A stretch of DNA of 10,668 nt, from assembly GCA_019348575.1 (NCBI GenBank), contig JAHWJE010000020.1:1-10668 (forward strand). The letters run 5' to 3'. Source of the DNA: Actinomycetota bacterium (GTDB lineage Bacteria; Actinomycetota; Thermoleophilia; Solirubrobacterales; Solirubrobacteraceae). How positions within the stretch are numbered: position 1 is the first letter of the stretch; each line of letters begins with the position of its first letter. The position numbers were made by a program, and so were the translations under genes. This document shows positions 7,291 through 10,668 of the stretch, piece after piece. The notes under the pieces were generated by a model. It ran no database searches. It worked only from the letters and a program-made list of their open reading frames with translations, and was not told the origin of the DNA.

Positions 7291-8063
7291 TCGCGCCGGC
7301 GCACGAGCCCGCGCGCGTGCGCGACGCGGTCGGCGGCCTCGGCGCGCCGCCGCGCGGGCTCGGCGACGAGGCCGGCATGGGTCCGGTGCACGTGCAGCTG
7401 CGCGCTCGCGAGGCCCGCGACGTCGCCCGACAGGGCGCCTGGCGAGCGGCGGTAGCGGACGCGCGCGCGCGGCTCCATGACGAACGCGTGGCCGCGCGCG
7501 AGCAGCCGCAGCCACAGGTCCCAGTCCTCCGCGCGCGGCAGCGGATACTCCAGGCCGCCGGCGTCGACGACGGCTGCGCGGCGCAGCAGCGCGCTCGAGA
7601 CGCACAGCGGATTTCGCTCGTAGAGCAACGCCAGCAGGTCGGCGGCGTCATGCCGCCCGGCCTCGAGTTCGTCCCAGCGCTCGCCGGTCGCGCGCCCGTC
7701 AAGCCCGACGATCAGCGCGCTGCCGAAGCACGCCGCCGCGTCGCGATGCCTGCCGAGCGCCTGCAGCTGCGCGGCGTGCTTGCCGGGCTCCCACGCGTCG
7801 TCGGCGTCACAGAACGCGACGAGGTCGCAGTCCTCGAGCTGCGCGAGCCCGGTGGCGCGCGCGTGTGCCAGCCCGCGCCGCTGCGCGTGGCGGACGACGC
7901 GGCAGTGCGGCGCGTGGTCGCCGAGCAGCGCGATCGGCGCAGGCGAGCCGTCGTCGACGACCACCACGACCTCCGGCCGCGGAACCTGCGCGAGGATGGC
8001 GTCGAGCGTCTCGGCGAGCAGCGACGGCCAGCCGTGGACTGCAACGATGACGCCGGTCCGCAT
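7146..8063 (-). CDS. Family 2 glycosyltransferase (GT-A fold)
   Basis: 305 residues from the ATG at 8063. The GT-A nucleotide-sugar domain is clear: MRTGVIVAVHG opens the first strand, VVVVVDDGSP (33-42) binds the nucleotide, LVAFCDADDAWEPGK (81-95) contains the metal-binding DxD (Asp86-Ala-Asp88), and RAEDWDLWLRLL (177-188) supplies the catalytic-base ED. There is no membrane segment; it would act in the cytoplasm, probably adding a sugar to a lipid-linked or peptide acceptor. The last ~70 residues are an Arg/Ala/Leu-rich helical tail. The frame is open to 8141, but residues before the chosen Met do not fit the family, and TACCGT lies 9 nt before the ATG in a leaderless-type arrangement. The 3' end overlaps the convergent GT-C gene by 145 bp. 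Sugar specificity cannot be read from the sequence. Confidence 0.92.
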   Translation of the reverse strand: MRTGVIVAVHGWPSLLAETLDAILAQVPRPEVVVVVDDGSPAPIALLGDHAPHCRVVRHAQRRGLAHARATGLAQLEDCDLVAFCDADDAWEPGKHAAQLQALGRHRDAAACFGSALIVGLDGRATGERWDELEAGRHDAADLLALLYERNPLCVSSALLRRAAVVDAGGLEYPLPRAEDWDLWLRLLARGHAFVMEPRARVRYRRSPGALSGDVAGLASAQLHVHRTHAGLVAEPARRRAEAADRVAHARGLVRRRDYRSARDELRRAAELRPLGARERALGALLSVPGLRSALGRRDPYAGPS

Positions 8064-8072
8064 CGCGCCCGG

Positions 8073-8078
8073 ACGGTA
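8073..8078 (-). promoter_or_regulatory. -10 box of the family 2 glycosyltransferase gene
   Basis: TACCGT on the minus strand matches TANNNT and ends 9 nt before the ATG at 8063, with no Shine-Dalgarno between. It supports the internal Met as the true start, since the longer form would place the promoter inside the coding region. Confidence 0.45.
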
Positions 8079-8134
8079 GCGCAGCGCCGGTACGCGACTC
8101 GCCGCGCGGCCGGACCCGTCACCATCGGTGGGCG

Positions 8135-8659
8135 ATGCCACTGCCGATCGTGACCGAGCGCCTCGTGCTGCGCGCGTACCGAGACAGCGACCTGCACCAG
8201 CTGCACGAGGTCCTCTACAGCGACGAGGCGGCGATGCGCCTGCTCGGCGGCCCGCGCGACCTCGCCGGCACGCGGGCGGCGCTCGAGCGCTCGATGAACC
8301 AGCAGGAGGAGGGGGGCTACTCGTTCTGGCCGGTGATCGAGCGCGAGAGCGGCCTGCTGTGCGGGGAGGCAGGGCTGTTCCCGCTGGCTCCCGACGGGCC
8401 GGATGTGGCGCTCGGCTACGCGTTCGGCGCGGCGTACTGGGGACGCGGCTACGCGACCGAGGCCGCGAGCGCGGTGGTCGCCGAGGCCTTCCGCTCGCTG
8501 GGCCTGGAGCGCCTCGTGGCGATCACGCGGGAGGAGAACCACGGCTCGCGCCGGGTGCTTGCGAAGCTCGGCTTCCAGGAGCGCGGCCTGCGCCAGGTAT
8601 GGGGCGCAGAACAGCTGTTCTTCACGCTCCGGCGCCCGGACGCCGCGGACGAGTGTTGA
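8135..8659 (+). CDS. GNAT family N-acetyltransferase (RimJ/RimL-like, Acetyltransf_3)
   Basis: 174 residues, the usual length for this group. It starts with VTERLVLRAYRDSDL (6-20), the standard opening of RimJ/RimL-type GNATs. ALGYAFGAAYWGRGYATEA (92-110) holds the acetyl-CoA pyrophosphate loop (R/Q-x-x-G-x-G/A form, here WGRGYATEA). EENHGSRRVLAKLGFQERG (133-151) is the conserved C-terminal motif with the Asn and Ser of the active-site region. It should acetylate an amino group of a protein N terminus, small molecule or antibiotic; the substrate is not predictable. GGTGGG lies just before the ATG at 8135. It is 71 bp from the divergent glycosyltransferase start and 38 nt before the histidine kinase, so it may lead a three-gene unit with the two-component system. 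Confidence 0.92.
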   Translation: MPLPIVTERLVLRAYRDSDLHQLHEVLYSDEAAMRLLGGPRDLAGTRAALERSMNQQEEGGYSFWPVIERESGLLCGEAGLFPLAPDGPDVALGYAFGAAYWGRGYATEAASAVVAEAFRSLGLERLVAITREENHGSRRVLAKLGFQERGLRQVWGAEQLFFTLRRPDAADEC

Positions 8660-8685
8660 CCACGAGGGAAGATCCTCACGCGCGC

Positions 8686-8690
8686 AAGGG
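8686..8690 (+). promoter_or_regulatory. Ribosome binding site that sets a TTG start for the histidine kinase
   Basis: AAGGG is followed by 7 nt and an in-frame TTG at 8698. The other in-frame candidates, GTG 8653 and TTG 8656 at the end of the GNAT gene, have no comparable site. Confidence 0.5.
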
Positions 8691-8697
8691 CGTACCG

Positions 8698-9651
8698 TTG
8701 GGGCGTGTCACCGCCTCCATCCCGCTGTTCTGGCGGTTGTTCGTTCCGAACGCCACGGTTCTCGGCGTGGCATGCGTGGTGCTCATCGTCGAGCCGGCGA
8801 ACGGCCGCGTTCCCGCGCTCGTGGGCGGCCTGATCATGATGCTCGGCGTGAACCTCCTGCTGATGCGCCGGGCGGTGACGCCGCTGACACGGCTGACGGC
8901 GCTCATGCGTCGCGTCGATCCCCTGCATCCGGGCGAGCGCATCCCCCTGCTGGGCCCGAGCTCGGAGGTGACGGTGCTCGTCGAGGCGTTCAACGACATG
9001 CTCGACCGCCTGGAGGCCGAACGGCGCGACAGCGGCCTGCGGGCATTCAGCGAACGCGAAGGCGAACGCCGGCGGATCGCCGCCGAGCTGCATGACCAGA
9101 TCGGCCAGACGCTGACGGCGACCGCGCTCCAGGTCGGCAGGCTGCTCGATCGCACGCCGGCCGAGCTGCGCGACGAGACGATCGCGCTGCGGCAGACGAT
9201 CCTCGCGACGGTCGACGACGTGCGCGCGCTCGCCAGGCAGCTGCGCCCCGAGGCGCTCGACGCGCTCGGCCTCGTGCCCGCCCTGGCGAGCCTCGCCGAG
9301 CGCCTGTCGCAGCAGACGGGGCTGCGCTTCGAGCGCAGCCTGGATCGAGACCTCCCGCCGATCGGCCCCGACGCAGAGCTCGTCGTCTACCGCGTCGCCC
9401 AGGAGGCGATGACGAACGCGATCAGGCATGCGGCGGCCACGACGATCTGGATCTCGCTGCGTGCGCAGGACGGCGGCGTGACGCTCGAGGTGCGCGACGA
9501 CGGCGGAGGCATGACGGACAGCAGCGGTGACGGAACCGGGTTGCGCACTATGCGCGAGCGCGCGCTGACGATCGGAGCCCAGCTCGCGATCCGCGGAGGC
9601 GATGGTGAGGGGACGAGCGTCCGCCTCGCGGTCAAGGCGGAGGACGGGTGA
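8698..9651 (+). CDS. Sensor histidine kinase, HisKA_3/NarL-partner class, short-loop two-TM sensor
   Basis: 317 residues from TTG 8698. Two membrane segments (about 15-31 and 40-56) are joined by a loop of only some 8-10 residues (EPANGRVPA), too small for a ligand-binding domain; this is the layout of intramembrane-sensing kinases such as the LiaS type. A HAMP-like linker (57-110: RRAVTPLTRLTALMRRVDP... FNDMLDRLEAER) leads to the dimerisation/phosphoacceptor helix ERRRIAAELHDQIGQTLTA (123-141) with His132. The ATPase domain has the N box YRVAQEAMTNAIRHA (231-245; Asn240), DDGGGM (267-272) and GTGLRTMRERA (279-289). All catalytic motifs are intact. It would phosphorylate the regulator encoded immediately after it, whose GTG overlaps this gene's TGA. 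The start is uncertain: an in-frame GTG at 8653 would add 15 residues and overlap the GNAT stop. The signal is unknown; membrane or cell-envelope stress is a guess from the family layout. Confidence 0.92.
   Translation: MGRVTASIPLFWRLFVPNATVLGVACVVLIVEPANGRVPALVGGLIMMLGVNLLLMRRAVTPLTRLTALMRRVDPLHPGERIPLLGPSSEVTVLVEAFNDMLDRLEAERRDSGLRAFSEREGERRRIAAELHDQIGQTLTATALQVGRLLDRTPAELRDETIALRQTILATVDDVRALARQLRPEALDALGLVPALASLAERLSQQTGLRFERSLDRDLPPIGPDAELVVYRVAQEAMTNAIRHAAATTIWISLRAQDGGVTLEVRDDGGGMTDSSGDGTGLRTMRERALTIGAQLAIRGGDGEGTSVRLAVKAEDG
9639..9643 (+). promoter_or_regulatory. Ribosome binding site for the response regulator inside the kinase gene
   Basis: GGAGG lies 4 nt before the GTG at 9648 and within the last codons of the kinase. 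This spacing is short but workable; an alternative GTG at 9660 (giving MTRVLLADDH) would be 16 nt away. Confidence 0.45.
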
Positions 9652-10298
9652 GCGGGCCCGTGACGCGGGTGCTGCTGGCCGACGACCACGCGGTCGTGCG
9701 CGCAGGCCTGAAGGCGCTGCTCGATGCCGAGGACGGCTTCGACGTCGTCGCCGAGGCCTGCGACGGCGCCGAGGCAGTCCGCGCCGCGCTCGCCGCCGAC
9801 GTCGACCTCGCGATCCTGGACGTCTCGATGCCGCTGCTGACCGGCATCCAGGCGGCACGCCAGCTTGCCGAGCACCGACCGAACCTGCGCACGCTGATCC
9901 TGTCGGTGCACGACAGCGAGCAGTTCTTCTTCGAGGCGCTGCGAGCCGGCGCCTCCGGCTACGTGCTGAAGACCGCCGCGCACGAAGATCTGATCGATGC
10001 CTGCAAAGCGACCCTTCGGGGTCAGCCCTTCCTGTACCCGAAGGGCGTCGCGGCGCTCGTGCGCGAGTTCCTCGACCGCGGGCCCGAGGAGGCGCAGCTC
10101 GACCTGCTGACGCCGCGCGAGACGGAGGTGGTCAAGCTGATCGCCGAGGGACTGACGGGCAGAGCGATCGGCGAGCTTCTGCACATCAGCGAGAAGACCG
10201 TCGAGCGCCACCGCTCGAACATCTTCGAGAAGCTCGGGCTCAAGGATCGCGTCGCGCTGACGCGCTACGCGATCCGCCGCGGCCTCGTCGAGCCGTAG
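9648..10298 (+). CDS. Response regulator, NarL/FixJ family (receiver + LuxR-type HTH)
   Basis: 216 residues. The receiver domain (about 6-122) has the acidic pair Asp12-Asp13, the phosphoacceptor Asp58 in LAILDVSMP (54-62), Ser86 in LILSVHD (83-89) at the Thr/Ser switch position, and Lys108 in GYVLKTA (104-110). After a linker, the DNA-binding domain begins LTPRETEVVKLIAEGLTGRA, continues IGELLHISEKTVERHRSNIF and ends KLGLKDRVALTRYAI, the classic GerE/LuxR four-helix HTH. All signalling residues are present, so it should be activated by the neighbouring kinase and bind DNA as a dimer. It overlaps the kinase stop by 4 nt (GTGA), implying coupled translation and matched levels. Targets are unknown; autoregulation, or control of the upstream GNAT or divergent glycosyltransferase gene, is possible but not shown. 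The C terminus is close to the end of the convergent DUF3105-like gene (14 bp apart). Confidence 0.95.
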   Translation: MSGPVTRVLLADDHAVVRAGLKALLDAEDGFDVVAEACDGAEAVRAALAADVDLAILDVSMPLLTGIQAARQLAEHRPNLRTLILSVHDSEQFFFEALRAGASGYVLKTAAHEDLIDACKATLRGQPFLYPKGVAALVREFLDRGPEEAQLDLLTPRETEVVKLIAEGLTGRAIGELLHISEKTVERHRSNIFEKLGLKDRVALTRYAIRRGLVEP

Positions 10299-10312
10299 CG
10301 CGACGCGAGCCG

Positions 10313-10668
10313 CTAGCGCGGCGAGTCGGGGCCGGTCCCGACGAAGCGACCCTGGAACAGCCGCACCGCGTCGAGCGTGTCCCGGCCGGTGCGCCGGCAC
10401 CCGAGCAGCCGCCGCCACGCGGTGACGGCGACCACGAACGACATCCGCGCGTTGGGAACGACGATCGTCCCGCGCGGTAGGGCCATATGCACCGCGCGCA
10501 GCAGCGCACGCTGCTCCTGCGAGAGCTCAGGGCGGTAGCTGATGACGACGATGCCGCGTCGCAGCGCGCCGACGAGGGCCGACCGGGGCAGAGGCGACTC
10601 GTAGAACCCGGGCGCCGCGGGCGCCGCCCGACCGCCGACGACCGGCGGCTCGCCCTGTCGCTGCTCGT
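10313..10668 (-). CDS. DUF3105-like protein, C-terminal part (5' end outside window)
   Basis: The minus-strand frame ending in TAG at 10315-10313 has no stop back to the window edge (118 codons visible, no start). It reads EPPVVGGRAAPAAPGFYESP, then PLPRSALVGALRRGIVVISY, RPELSQEQRALL, VVPNARMSFVVAVTAWRRLL, GC, LDAVRLFQGRFVGTGPD. The order PP..G...P..G.Y..PL....LV..L..G.VVI.YRP.L, then P...M...VA.TAW...L.C, and F...+.G.GP(E/D) follows my recollection of the DUF3105 family. That family normally shows SGPH and VHSLEHG, where this protein has VGGR and VGALRRG, so its histidines and glutamate appear lost. Family members are usually membrane-anchored or secreted proteins of unknown function; the N-terminal anchor would be outside the window. 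It converges on the response regulator with 14 bp between stops. Confidence 0.68.
   Translation of the reverse strand, partial: EQRQGEPPVVGGRAAPAAPGFYESPLPRSALVGALRRGIVVISYRPELSQEQRALLRAVHMALPRGTIVVPNARMSFVVAVTAWRRLLGCRRTGRDTLDAVRLFQGRFVGTGPDSPR
10325..10342. terminator. Inverted repeat at the convergent 3' ends
   Basis: GTCGGG (10325-10330), a 6-nt loop, and CCCGAC (10337-10342) form a perfect 6-bp stem 26 nt after the response regulator stop, inside the last codons of the convergent gene. There is no T run on either side, so a role as terminator is only possible. GC-rich coding DNA makes such stems common by chance. Confidence 0.22.

Noticed and set aside
5047..7605. A very long open frame (about 850 codons) on the minus strand opposite the GT-C gene
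   Set aside because: It is extremely Arg/Ala/Glu-rich with no domain pattern and runs antisense to a clear membrane protein; GC-rich DNA has few stop codons, so such shadows are expected.
8064..8141. The 26-residue N-terminal extension of the family 2 glycosyltransferase
   Set aside because: The residues do not resemble the family, contain the probable promoter, and the conserved first strand begins at the Met at 8063.
8128..8697. Extending the histidine kinase start upstream to 8128
   Set aside because: That stretch overlaps the GNAT gene in another frame, and its translation is Arg/Ala/Gly-rich shadow sequence without kinase features.
8693..8707. TACCGT followed by GTG at 8705, resembling a leaderless kinase start
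   Set aside because: The GTG at 8705 is out of frame with the kinase, and TTG 8698 with AAGGG is in frame, so the box is probably chance.
9903..9905. Ser instead of Thr at the response regulator switch position (LSVHD)
   Set aside because: Thr/Ser variation at this position is common in NarL-family regulators, so it is not unusual.
1..10668. CRISPR arrays, tRNA/rRNA genes, insertion sequences, phage genes or integration sites
   Set aside because: No regularly spaced repeats, tRNA-like foldable segments, transposase motifs or flanking direct repeats were seen on reading both strands.

Overview
The window is GC-rich throughout (no composition was computed) and packed with genes on both strands, with very small gaps and several stop/start overlaps (ATGA, GTGA). 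This is typical of a GC-rich actinomycete-like bacterium. The DUF459-like SGNH protein, the GNAT/kinase/NarL-type regulator set, the DUF3105-like protein and the TANNNT boxes placed just before start codons would suit class Thermoleophilia (Solirubrobacterales). That placement is an inference from family resemblance only; no rRNA or marker gene is present.

Bases 1-4978 hold minus-strand genes, read right to left: a SAM-dependent methyltransferase, a large polytopic GT-C-like membrane protein, a secreted SGNH/GDSL hydrolase whose start overlaps the membrane gene's stop, then a spacer of about 200 bp, an Sfp-type phosphopantetheinyl transferase (PPTase), and the first 42 codons of a polyketide-synthase-like gene overlapping the PPTase stop. 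A PPTase activates carrier proteins, so its coupling to a PKS-type gene is coherent. The methyltransferase, membrane protein and hydrolase look like one transcription unit for assembling or modifying an extracytoplasmic glycan or glycolipid.

Bases 4979-8134 hold a short divergent promoter region (methyltransferase to the left, a second GT-C-like membrane protein to the right) and then a family 2 glycosyltransferase on the minus strand. The second GT-C gene and the family 2 glycosyltransferase converge and overlap by 145 bp. Together with the left-hand operon they make a small surface-polysaccharide or glycolipid neighbourhood whose product cannot be named from sequence.

Bases 8135-10298 hold a plus-strand set: a RimJ-like GNAT acetyltransferase, a short-loop two-TM histidine kinase of the HisKA_3 class, and its NarL/FixJ response regulator, with the last two overlapping by 4 nt. 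Bases 10313-10668 hold the C-terminal part of a divergent DUF3105-like protein on the minus strand, running off the window. It is open to the window edge and has no start codon inside.

I saw no rRNA, tRNA, CRISPR array, insertion sequence or phage gene. No clearly novel system is demonstrable. The points most worth a second look are the KS-less start of the PKS gene, a 12-codon leader ORF in front of the PPTase, the paired -10 boxes of the divergent promoter, the convergent overlap, and loss of signature residues in the SGNH and DUF3105-like proteins.
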